Below, piece after piece: positions 17,249 to 25,274 of a DNA stretch of 64,000 nt. The position numbers and the translations under genes are program-made. The stretch is from Candidatus Binatia bacterium (GTDB lineage: Bacteria > Desulfobacterota > Binatia > UBA12015): assembly GCA_029243485.1 (NCBI GenBank), contig JAQWRY010000010.1:31062-95061 (forward strand), given 5' to 3'. The notes beneath the pieces were generated by a model. The model saw only the letters and a program-made list of their open reading frames with translations. It was not told the origin of the DNA and ran no database searches. Position 1 is the stretch's first letter. Each line of letters begins with the position of its first letter.

Positions 17249-18571
17249 TCACGGACCGGTGAACGCCTTCCCCGCGGACCGGTTCTCGTACATCTCCTTC
17301 GGGTTGTACGCATCGATCTCCTCCTGAGACCAGCGCGACAACTCGGAGCGCCCGACCACGAACCAATGGACCTCGTCCGGGCCGTCTGCGAGGCGCAGCG
17401 TGCGCTGGCCCGCGTACAGGGCGGCAAGCGGAGTCCACTGCGACACGCCGGTCGCGCCGTGGATCTGGATCGCCTCGTCGATGATCTTGCAGACGCGCTC
17501 GGGGACCATCGCCTTCACCGCGCTCACCCACACGCGGGCCTCGGAGTTGCCCAGAACGTCCATGGCCTTCGCGGCCTTAAGGACCATCATGCGCATCGCT
17601 TCGATCTCGATACGGGCCTTTGCGATGACTTCCACGTTCTTTCCGAGACGAGCGAGCTTCTTGCCGAAGGCGTCGCGGGACAGGCCGCGCTTTGCCATGA
17701 GCTCGATCGCGCGCTCGGCGGCACCGATCGACCGCATGCAATGGTGGATGCGGCCGGGCCCGAGGCGGACCTGCGAGATCTCGAAGCCGCGGCCCTCGCC
17801 GAGGAGGATATTTTCCTTCGGGACCCGGCAGTTGTTGAAGCGAAGGTGCATGTGGCCGTGGGGCGCGTCGTCCTGTCCGAACACCTGCATGCCGCCGAGG
17901 ATCTCGACGCCGGGAGTGTCCTTGGGAACGAGGATCTGCGATTGGCGCAGATGCGGTGCGGCGTCCGGGTTGGTCTGGACCATCACGATCATGATCTTGC
18001 AGCGCGGGTCGCCGGCGCCGGAGATGTAGAACTTCTCGCCGTTGATCACCCAGTCGTCACCGACGAGTTCGGCGCGGCACGAGATGTTCTTTGCGTCTGA
18101 CGACGCGAGATCGGGTTCGGTCATTGCGAAGGCGGAGCGGATCTCGCCGGCGAGCAGAGGCTTAAGCCACTTCTCTTTCTGCGCTTCCGTTCCGCAGCGC
18201 TCGAGTACTTCCATGTTGCCGGTGTCCGGCGCGGAGCAGTTGAGTGACTCGGACGCGAGAGGCGTGCGCCCGAGCTCGGCGGCGATGTACGCGTAGTCGA
18301 GATTTTTCAGACCCTCGCCGGTGTCGGCGTCGGGGAGGAAGAAGTTCCACAGGCCCTGCGCCTTGGCTTTGTCCTTGACGCTCTGGAGGAGCTCCAGCTG
18401 TCCGGGGGCCCAGGACCAGCGATCCGCGCGGCCTTCGCCGAGCTGAAAGAACTCCATCGCAACCGGCTCGACTTCCTCACGGATGAAGGTCTTCACCTTT
18501 TCGTAGAGCGGCTTGGCGGCTTCCGACATCCGCAGGTCGAACATTTCGTCGGTATTCTCGAGACCGGGCAC
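17249..18571 (-). CDS. Acyl-CoA dehydrogenase
   Basis: A 440-residue acyl-CoA dehydrogenase. Signature segments include SAFAMTEPDLASSDAKN and the C-terminal IHGATGVSQWTPLA. Such FAD enzymes introduce the alpha-beta double bond in acyl-CoA. The GTG at 18571 was chosen because AGGAG sits six bases upstream; an ATG 18 bases earlier would place that site inside the coding region. It is the last gene of a leftward catabolic cluster starting near 24928. The longer N-terminus and divergence resemble ACAD10/11-like enzymes for unusual chains, but the substrate is unknown. Confidence 0.92.
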   Translation of the reverse strand: MPGLENTDEMFDLRMSEAAKPLYEKVKTFIREEVEPVAMEFFQLGEGRADRWSWAPGQLELLQSVKDKAKAQGLWNFFLPDADTGEGLKNLDYAYIAAELGRTPLASESLNCSAPDTGNMEVLERCGTEAQKEKWLKPLLAGEIRSAFAMTEPDLASSDAKNISCRAELVGDDWVINGEKFYISGAGDPRCKIMIVMVQTNPDAAPHLRQSQILVPKDTPGVEILGGMQVFGQDDAPHGHMHLRFNNCRVPKENILLGEGRGFEISQVRLGPGRIHHCMRSIGAAERAIELMAKRGLSRDAFGKKLARLGKNVEVIAKARIEIEAMRMMVLKAAKAMDVLGNSEARVWVSAVKAMVPERVCKIIDEAIQIHGATGVSQWTPLAALYAGQRTLRLADGPDEVHWFVVGRSELSRWSQEEIDAYNPKEMYENRSAGKAFTGP

Positions 18572-18667
18572 GGTATTCTCCTCTTTCAATGGCGCGCCTG
18601 CCGGGCGGCGGGCGATGCTGGGTGGATTCCGTTGCTGCTTCTTCCTACCAAGCGCGGCGGAAACTGC

Positions 18668-20347
18668 TCACTTGTTAGAGAGGGCGGCCACGGCTTCGTC
18701 GCGGACTTGGCGCTTCAGGATCTTGCCGGACGCCGTCCGCGGGAGAGGGCTATCCGAAAACCGTAGATGGCGGGGAATCGCAAAACGGGCGAGGCGGGGC
18801 TGCAGGAATTCTGTCAGCGTTTCATTGCTGAGTGCGGCGAGCGCGTAGATGGTCGCGCCGACTTCTTCTCCGAGCCGCTCATCGGGCACGCCGTAGACGC
18901 TGACTTCCACGACGTCGGGATGCTCGAGCAGGGCTGCCTCGACGGCACCACAGCCGATGTTCTCGCCGCCTCGGATCACGAGATCCTTGATGCGGTCTAC
19001 GATGTAGAGGAATCCGTCTTCATCCATGTAGGCGACGTCGCCGGTTCGCATCCAACCGTCGCCGATGAAGGTTTCGGCGTTGGCGTCGTCCCGATTCCAG
19101 TAGCCGCGGAAGACCGTCGTGCCGCGGATCTGAACCTCGCCGCGTTCTCCCGTCGGGAGCGCGTTGCCGGTGTCGTCGACGATCCGGATGTCGAGCACGG
19201 CAGAGCAGCGACCGGAGCTCTCGGGGTGCTCGAGGTAGTCGCGCCCAGCGATCCCGGTGCCGATCGCGTTCGTCTCGGTCATGCCCCAGCCGGTGTTCGG
19301 CTTCGCTTTCTTGAAGGCCTTGTCGATGTTGCGGACTTGGGCGGGCGCGCGCGGTGCTCCGCCGCCGCCGACGAAGTCGAGCGAGCTGAGATCGTGGTTC
19401 GTCCGCTCGGCCGCTGTGACGAGATCGCCGGTCATCGCGGCGGGCGCGACGACCGAAGCGATGCGCTCGCGCTCGATCAGGGCCGCGGCCGTGTCGACGT
19501 CCCACTTGTACATCGAGACGATTCGACGCTGTGCGCGGTAGCAGGACAGGTACACGGCGTGGGAACCGGTCACGTGGAAGAGCGGTACGGCGAGGAGCGT
19601 CGAGGGCTGTTCCTGTGGGACGGGCATCTCGCGCCCGAGCATCTTCGCCATGGCGTGCGCATCGAGTTCCCAGGACATCAGGGCGGTGATGATGTTGCGC
19701 TGGCACGACACGACGCCCTTGGGGTGCCCGGTCGAGCCCGAAGTGTAGAAGATCGTCGCGTCGTCGTTCGGGTGGATGTCCGCGACGGGCATCTCGGTCG
19801 CCGGGGTCTTTGCGAGGAGGTCCTCGAGGAGATCCGCCTTCACGCCGTGCGTGTCGTGCGTTCGAACGCCGACGACTTTCAAGTCCGGTGACGTCTCGTT
19901 CTGGCGGGAGAGGCGCTCGAGCCGCTCGGCATCGGCGAAGAGGACCTTCGCGCCGCAGTCGTTCAGCCCGTAGGCCATCTCGTCGGGCTGCCAGAGCGAG
20001 TTCATCGCCACGGCAATCGCGCCGATCGACGTCGCGGCTGTGAAGGCGGTGATCCACTCCGGATAGTTTCGCATCGAGATCGCGACCCGGTCGCCCTTGT
20101 CGACGCCGTACTCATCCTTGAGGAGACGCGCGATGCGCGCCGCGTGCCCCCACGTATCCTCGAAGGTGAGGCGTTCGGCCTCGTACACGATAAACGTGAG
20201 ATCGCTCCGCCCCTTGTCGAACAAGTCGCGCAGCGTCGGTGGTGCATTCCGAAACGCCCGACAGGCCCGACCCAACACATCAACCTCTTCGAGTTCATAA
20301 ACCTCGCCCGGCGCAGTAAGGGCAGCAAGAGCCTCTCGTCGATCCAT
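18668..20347 (-). CDS. AMP-forming acyl-CoA ligase
   Basis: A 559-residue acyl-CoA synthetase. It has the P-loop FYTSGSTGHPKG, the adenylate motif WGMTETNAIG, the hinge region WMRTGDVAYMDEDG and the catalytic lysine motif LPRTASGKILKR. It activates a carboxylic acid to its CoA thioester. The gene lies 97 bases upstream of the acyl-CoA dehydrogenase on the same strand. Upstream lies a 159-bp palindromic element, then a second ligase. The chain specificity cannot be read from sequence. Confidence 0.93.
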   Translation of the reverse strand: MDRREALAALTAPGEVYELEEVDVLGRACRAFRNAPPTLRDLFDKGRSDLTFIVYEAERLTFEDTWGHAARIARLLKDEYGVDKGDRVAISMRNYPEWITAFTAATSIGAIAVAMNSLWQPDEMAYGLNDCGAKVLFADAERLERLSRQNETSPDLKVVGVRTHDTHGVKADLLEDLLAKTPATEMPVADIHPNDDATIFYTSGSTGHPKGVVSCQRNIITALMSWELDAHAMAKMLGREMPVPQEQPSTLLAVPLFHVTGSHAVYLSCYRAQRRIVSMYKWDVDTAAALIERERIASVVAPAAMTGDLVTAAERTNHDLSSLDFVGGGGAPRAPAQVRNIDKAFKKAKPNTGWGMTETNAIGTGIAGRDYLEHPESSGRCSAVLDIRIVDDTGNALPTGERGEVQIRGTTVFRGYWNRDDANAETFIGDGWMRTGDVAYMDEDGFLYIVDRIKDLVIRGGENIGCGAVEAALLEHPDVVEVSVYGVPDERLGEEVGATIYALAALSNETLTEFLQPRLARFAIPRHLRFSDSPLPRTASGKILKRQVRDEAVAALSNK

Positions 20348-20386
20348 GCCTGAAAACCTATCGCAGCGCCGCTGGGAACGCTCGTG

Positions 20387-20545
20387 GGAGGGGACGTTGG
20401 TTAGTCATGGCTAAAATGTTTAGTCGTCGAACGTCAGCGGTGGATCCCGATCTCCCGAAACTACGTGACGCTCCATGTTCAAAGGGAACGAGGTCACAAT
20501 CTCGACGACTAAACATTTTAGCCATGACTAACCAACGTCCCCTCC
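20387..20545. repeat. 159-bp palindromic element with perfect 44-bp inverted repeats
   Basis: The arm at 20387-20430 is the exact reverse complement of the arm at 20502-20545; they flank a 71-base centre. Each arm begins GGAGGGGACGTTGG and contains GTTAGTC and GTTTAGTC half-sites about eleven bases apart. It lies between two acyl-CoA ligase genes, and its right arm supplies the last codons and the TAG stop of the gene ending at 20528. It has no coding capacity. The layout resembles a MITE or REP-like element. Confidence 0.9.
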
Positions 20546-22156
20546 AATCATCTCCCTCAGGCGGTACTTTTGGATCTTGGTGGCGGACATGGGCCATTCG
20601 GTGACGAAGCGGATGTGGCGGGGGATCTTGAAGGAGGCGATCTTGCCTTTGCAGTAGGTCAGGATGTCGTCTTCGGTGCAGGCGGCGCCAGGGTGGAGTT
20701 GGAGGAAGGCGGCGACGACTTCGAGGAGTTTTGCGTCGGGGACGCCGACGACCTGGACGAGTTGGACGGCGGGGTGGCCGGTGAGGAAGGACTCGACTTC
20801 CAGGGCCGCGACGTTCTCGCCGCCGACCTTCAGCATGTCCTTGATGCGGCCGTGGTAGGAGACGAAGCCGTTCGCGTCGACGGAGCACAAGTCGCCCGTG
20901 TGGAACCAGCCGCCGTCGTCGAATACCTCCGCCGTCTTCTCCGGTGACTTGTAGTAGCCCTCGAACAGCGAGAAGCCCTTGAGCGTCATCTCGCCGGTGG
21001 TGCCCGTGGCCGCTTCCGCGCTCGTTTCAGGATCCACGATGCGAACGGAGACACCGTCGAACGGTCGGCCCGAGGTCGTTGCGCGGGTCTCGTCGTCTTC
21101 GTGACGGCTGCCGAAGCAGCAGATGCCCGAAGCTTCCGTCAGGCCGTAGGCGCTGATGTGTGTGGCCTGCGGGATCAGCTGCATGTTCTCTCTTAGCTGC
21201 GCGGGCGGCGCGACGTTGTTGATGAGTCGGACCTGGGGCAGCGCATCGGCGCGGAAGCGCGGGTGACTCGTGAGCGCACCCATGATCGTCGGGAACGCGG
21301 TGAAGAGGATCGTCGGCTTCTCGGCTTCGATGGCATCGAACGCGGCGTCGGGCTCGAAGTGCGTGTCCGTCACGAACGAACCGCCCGTCCGCATCTGTGC
21401 GAGCAGCGGCATGTACGCGCTCATGTGGAACATCGGGAGCGGGTTCCATTGTCGATCGACTTCGGTCATCTCGAACCGGTCGGCGACGGCACCGGCGTTT
21501 CGCGTGATCGCGTCGTGGCTGAGACGACACCCCTTGGGGTTCGCCGTCGTGCCCGAAGTGTACATCATCACGCACGGGTCTTCGGGAGAGACGTCGGCTG
21601 CTCGTCGCCGGACGGCCTCGTCCGTGGCGCTGTCGGCGAGGGTATCGAACTGGCCGAGGCCGATCAGGCCGGAGCGATCGAGGTCTTCGAGCAACACGAT
21701 CGTGCGGAGCAGCGGCGCGTCGGAGAGGGTGAGTGTGAGAGGATCGGTGGCGTCGAGCAGCTCGGGTAGTGCTCCCTGCAGCAACTCCACGAAGTCGACG
21801 TAGTCGGCGATGCGCGTCGTGGTGAACAGCACTTTCAGGTCGGCGTTTTCGATGACGTACGCGAGCTCGCGCGTCTTGTACCGTGCATTGATGGGGACGG
21901 CGACGGCGCCGCAGAGTGCGATCCCGAACAGCAGCTCCACGACCTCCACGAGATTCGGCGCCAGAATCCCGACGTGATCCCCGGGGCCGATGCCGAGTGA
22001 GGCTAGGGATCGAGCGCGGGTATTCGAACGGCGCAGGAGTTCTGCGTAGGTCACGCGCTGGTCGGGGAAGACCAGAACTTCTCGGTCGCCCCAGCGGTCG
22101 GCTGCGCGGAGAATCAGATCTCCGAGCGTTCGCGCCTCGATGCCTCGTTCCGTCAC
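20528..22156 (-). CDS. AMP-forming acyl-CoA ligase, 3' end inside a palindromic element
   Basis: A 542-residue acyl-CoA synthetase: P-loop MYTSGTTANPKG, adenylate motif YGLTEASGICCFG, hinge WFHTGDLCSVDANG and the C-terminal KIASFKIPRHIRFV. The usual catalytic lysine motif is altered (SATKIQKYRLREM) but keeps the lysine. It converts a fatty or other acid to its CoA ester. The final codons (GGDVG and stop) come from the right arm of the palindromic element at 20387-20545, so the insertion probably replaced the original C-terminus. It is 24 bases downstream of the acyl-CoA dehydrogenase gene and likely co-transcribed with it. Confidence 0.92.
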   Translation of the reverse strand: MTERGIEARTLGDLILRAADRWGDREVLVFPDQRVTYAELLRRSNTRARSLASLGIGPGDHVGILAPNLVEVVELLFGIALCGAVAVPINARYKTRELAYVIENADLKVLFTTTRIADYVDFVELLQGALPELLDATDPLTLTLSDAPLLRTIVLLEDLDRSGLIGLGQFDTLADSATDEAVRRRAADVSPEDPCVMMYTSGTTANPKGCRLSHDAITRNAGAVADRFEMTEVDRQWNPLPMFHMSAYMPLLAQMRTGGSFVTDTHFEPDAAFDAIEAEKPTILFTAFPTIMGALTSHPRFRADALPQVRLINNVAPPAQLRENMQLIPQATHISAYGLTEASGICCFGSRHEDDETRATTSGRPFDGVSVRIVDPETSAEAATGTTGEMTLKGFSLFEGYYKSPEKTAEVFDDGGWFHTGDLCSVDANGFVSYHGRIKDMLKVGGENVAALEVESFLTGHPAVQLVQVVGVPDAKLLEVVAAFLQLHPGAACTEDDILTYCKGKIASFKIPRHIRFVTEWPMSATKIQKYRLREMIGGDVG

Positions 22157-22180
22157 GCTCGTACCGTCCGTCCTGATTCC

Positions 22181-23344
22181 CTAGAACGACCGGGGCAGTC
22201 CAAAGCCCTGAGCGATCATGTTGCGCGCCATCTCGTTGCTGATGGGTCCGATTGAGAGAAGGCGTGAGTCGCGCCAGTAGCGCTGCATGTCGGTTTCCGC
22301 GGAGTAGCCCATCCCGCCGAGGATCGAGATGCCCCGGTCGGCTGCCTTGGAGACCGCTTCGGATGCGACTGTCTTTGCCATGGTCGACTCGACGCCGCAG
22401 GGCTTTCCTTCGGCCTGCAACCAGGCGGTGTTGTAGAGCAGCAGCTCGACCTGCTTCTGCGACATCGCGATGTCCGCAATGTAGTGCTGCAAAACCTGGA
22501 AGTGACCGATCGTCTTGCCGAACGCGGTACGCGTCTTCATGTGCTCGAGCGCGTCTTCCAGAACGCCGTCGAGCATACCGAGGCACATCGCCGTGTTGAG
22601 GATCCGCTCGTTGTTGAGGGTCTTCGTCGTCTCGTACCAGGCCTTGCCCGCTTCCCCGAGGACGAAATTGTCGGCAACGAACGCGTCTTCGAAGTGGACG
22701 GCGCAGGAGCTGAGCGCGCGCATGCCAAGCTTCGGAAGTGGAGTCACGGTGACGCCGGGGGTCTCGCGCGGAACGAAGAACACCGTAATGCCATCGGTGC
22801 GCCGCGCCGGGTTCTTCTCGCTGCGCGCCATGAGGAGAAGATAGTCGGCGCTGTCTGCAGTCGTGCTCCAGATCTTCTCGCCGTTCACGCGCCAGCCATC
22901 ACCGTCGCGGCGCGCCTCGGTTTTCATCCCGCCGAGGAGGTCGGTGCCGCCGCTCGGCTCGCTGAACGCCATCGCTGCACGGAGTTCGCCGGCTGCCATC
23001 TTGGGAAGAAACTCTTGCTTCTGCGCCTCGTTGCCGTGGACCCGGATTGAGTGTGCGCCCGAGAACGAGGTGATGCCCCAGATCCAGGCGAGCCCGCCGG
23101 CGTGCCGCGCGAACTCGCGCGCGAACAGAGCTTGCGTGATGATGTCGCCGCCGAGGCCGCCGTACTCTTCGGGGACGCCCACGCCGTGGAAGCCCGCACG
23201 CGTGAGGCGGTCCCACAACTCTTGCGGGTACTGGTGCTCTTGGCGTTCGAGGTCGCGGCACCAGTCTTTCGGGCACTCGTTCACGACCCACTTCCGCACG
23301 GATTCGCGAAAGAGGTGCTGTTCCTCGGTCAGGTCGAAATTCAT
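22181..23344 (-). CDS. Acyl-CoA dehydrogenase
   Basis: A 387-residue acyl-CoA dehydrogenase of standard length. Signature sequences are AMAFSEPSGGTDLLG, MRALSSCAVHFEDAFV and the C-terminal ISILGGMGYSAETDMQRYWRD, where Glu in the last segment is a candidate base. ATG at 23344 gives the normal N-terminus (MNFDLTEEQHLFRESV). It oxidises acyl-CoA to enoyl-CoA, feeding electrons to ETF. The position between SDR and ligase genes, with short gaps, indicates an operon. Confidence 0.94.
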   Translation of the reverse strand: MNFDLTEEQHLFRESVRKWVVNECPKDWCRDLERQEHQYPQELWDRLTRAGFHGVGVPEEYGGLGGDIITQALFAREFARHAGGLAWIWGITSFSGAHSIRVHGNEAQKQEFLPKMAAGELRAAMAFSEPSGGTDLLGGMKTEARRDGDGWRVNGEKIWSTTADSADYLLLMARSEKNPARRTDGITVFFVPRETPGVTVTPLPKLGMRALSSCAVHFEDAFVADNFVLGEAGKAWYETTKTLNNERILNTAMCLGMLDGVLEDALEHMKTRTAFGKTIGHFQVLQHYIADIAMSQKQVELLLYNTAWLQAEGKPCGVESTMAKTVASEAVSKAADRGISILGGMGYSAETDMQRYWRDSRLLSIGPISNEMARNMIAQGFGLPRSF

Positions 23345-23366
23345 CGTGGGTTCTCGCTTTGCGGCG

Positions 23367-24167
23367 TTAGAGGGCGGTGTAGCCGCCGTCGGCGGCGAAG
23401 ACGCCACCGGTGATCCAGCCCGTCTCGTCGGAGAGAAGGAACTGCGCGAACGAGGCGATGTCTTCGGGGGTGCCGAGGCGTCCGATTGGGTAGCGCTTCA
23501 CTGCATTCTTGAGGCCTTCCTCGGCACTCATCGATCCCGTCGCGGTGGGAATGTTCTGCGCCGCGCGTTCGGCGTATGTCGCCGTGACGAGCGGGGTGGG
23601 GACGGTGCCGGGGCAGAGCGCGTTGACGCGCACGTGTCGGTTGCCGAACTCGACTGCGATCTGACGCGTGAGGCCGATCACTCCGGCCTTGGCCGCTGCG
23701 TACGGTGCGATGCCCGGGATGCCAACGAGGCCGCCGATACTCGCCTGGTTCACGATCGACCCGCCACCGTTCTCGACCATGAACGGCAGCACGACCTTGT
23801 TCGAGAGCCACACGCCCGTGAGGTTGATGGCGATGACGCGGTCCCAGGTTTGGAGGTCCATCGACATCGCATCGCCGACGCCGGTGATGCCGGCGTTCGC
23901 GAAGAGGCCGTCGATGGAGCCCAAGGCGCTCGCCGCTTCCTGCGCCATGCGCTCCATGTCGGGAAGAGAAGACACGTCCGCGGTGATCGCGATGCTCGTA
24001 CCGCCGGCCGTCGCGATCTTGCTCGCGGTTTCCGCCGCGGCCTCCGCACTGCGGTCCACCGCGGCGACCGAAGCGCCTTCCGACGCGAACAGCGCCGCCG
24101 ATGCCGCGCCGATCCCGGAGCCGGCACCGGTCACGATGATTCGCTTTCCTTCGAGCTTGCCCGACAC
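23367..24167 (-). CDS. SDR family oxidoreductase
   Basis: A 266-residue classical SDR with TGAGSGIGAASA, the NAG segment FANAGITG, a Ser in IVNQASIGG and YAAAK (Tyr-x3-Lys). The GTG start at 24167 follows AAGGA closely and sits 5 bases after the previous gene's stop, so the two SDR genes are likely translated together. It presumably oxidises a 3-hydroxyacyl-CoA or alcohol in the pathway; an actual substrate is not evident. Confidence 0.92.
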   Translation of the reverse strand: MSGKLEGKRIIVTGAGSGIGAASAALFASEGASVAAVDRSAEAAAETASKIATAGGTSIAITADVSSLPDMERMAQEAASALGSIDGLFANAGITGVGDAMSMDLQTWDRVIAINLTGVWLSNKVVLPFMVENGGGSIVNQASIGGLVGIPGIAPYAAAKAGVIGLTRQIAVEFGNRHVRVNALCPGTVPTPLVTATYAERAAQNIPTATGSMSAEEGLKNAVKRYPIGRLGTPEDIASFAQFLLSDETGWITGGVFAADGGYTAL

Positions 24168-24172
24168 GATCC

Positions 24173-24928
24173 TTAGAACGTTCCCTTGTGCTGCACGCCG
24201 TCGATCGCAATGCACTCGCCGGAGATCCAGCTAGCCCGGTTTGACGCGAGGTAGACGACGGCGTCGGAGACTTCTTCGGGTCGGCCGAGTCGACCGAACG
24301 GGATGCTGGCCAGGGTGGCTTCGTAGTGGGCCGGTACGCCTTGCTTCACTTGGTCCCAGATTCCGCCGGGGAACTCGATCGAGCCGGGGGCGACGCAATT
24401 TACGCGAATTCCTTTTGATGCGAGTGCGACCGCGGCGTTCTTCGCGTGACTGATCATCGCGGCCTTCGCCGCGGAGTAGGCGGGGGGCATGCCGCCCTCG
24501 AGCGCGGCGATCGATGAAATGTGCACGATGCTGCCGCCGCCCGCCGCTTCCATCCAGGGCGCGACCGTCCACGTCGCACGAACCGCGGGCATCAGGTCGC
24601 CGGTCCATCCGGCGAGCCAACTCTCCTCGTCGTCGGTGCCGCCGAAGCCCGAGGCGTTGTTGATTAAGATGTCGACGCCGCCGAGCGCCGCGCGACTCCC
24701 CTCGAGGAAGCTTGCGAGCGACGCTCCATCCCGGGCGTCACACGCCTCTGCGTTCACGCGAACGCCGCGTTCTCGGATCTCGTTGGCGGTCTCTTCGAGC
24801 GCCTCCGTCCCGCGCGCGCACAGCGAGATGTTCGCCCCCTCGTCCGCAAATCCCAGCGCGATCGACTTGCCGATCCCACGACTCGCGCCGGTCACGACGA
24901 CCGCCTTCCCTCGAAGCCCCAAATCCAT
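24173..24928 (-). CDS. SDR family oxidoreductase, first gene of the catabolic cluster
   Basis: A 251-residue classical SDR: TGASRGIGKS cofactor loop, NNASG, HISSIAAL with the catalytic Ser, and YSAAKAA with Tyr and Lys. ATG at 24928 has GAAAGG eight bases upstream. It is the first gene in the leftward cluster, so the promoter should lie between 24929 and about 25000, next to a palindromic repeat arm. The two adjacent SDRs may act on different stereoisomers or steps. Confidence 0.92.
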   Translation of the reverse strand: MDLGLRGKAVVVTGASRGIGKSIALGFADEGANISLCARGTEALEETANEIRERGVRVNAEACDARDGASLASFLEGSRAALGGVDILINNASGFGGTDDEESWLAGWTGDLMPAVRATWTVAPWMEAAGGGSIVHISSIAALEGGMPPAYSAAKAAMISHAKNAAVALASKGIRVNCVAPGSIEFPGGIWDQVKQGVPAHYEATLASIPFGRLGRPEEVSDAVVYLASNRASWISGECIAIDGVQHKGTF

Positions 24929-24998
24929 GCCGAATGCCTTTCGTTGCCCCCGCCCACTGCGGAAGTGAGTTTTCACTACCCTGGACGGACCCGTGAGG

Positions 24999-25166
24999 GA
25001 AAGCAGGTACGTTCTTTAATCTCGGCCAAGTGCTTAAGCGTCGCGGCTGTCCAGGTGCCGTCCGCGTCGGACCGGCGACGGTCCCAGGGCTCTGGGGTGC
25101 ACGCCCAGCCGGTCAGATTCTGACGATTAAAGGTTCGGTCGAGATTAAAAGACGTCCCCGCTTTGG
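24999..25166. repeat. Diverged palindromic element (arms D and E)
   Basis: A forward arm at 24999-25045 (CAGGTACGTTCTTTAATCTC core) and an inverted arm at 25121-25166 (minus strand GGGGACGTCTTTTAATCTCG) flank a centre of about 75 bases. Arm and centre lengths match the perfect element at 20387-20545, but the arms have diverged. It lies just upstream of the SDR cluster promoter. Confidence 0.75.
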
Positions 25167-25213
25167 CAGGTGCTTTGGCGGTGGGTCCCGGAGACGCAGT
25201 AAAGTCGACCGGT

Positions 25214-25253
25214 TGGCTACTAAACGTTTTTGGGCGACTAACCAACGTTCCTA
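25214..25253 (-). repeat. Additional repeat arm (copy F)
   Basis: Read on the minus strand: AGGAACGTTGGTTAGTC, then GTTTAGT after ten bases. It is closer to the 20387 arms than to its neighbours D and E. It ends about 20 bases before the start of the lipoprotein gene at 25275 and could sit in that promoter. Confidence 0.7.
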
Positions 25254-25274
25254 GCCGTGCTAGGGTTCGCGGCT

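Noticed and set aside
20407..20604. 65-codon plus-strand ORF within the palindromic element
   Set aside because: It is produced by translation through both inverted arms and has no ribosome-binding site or natural composition.
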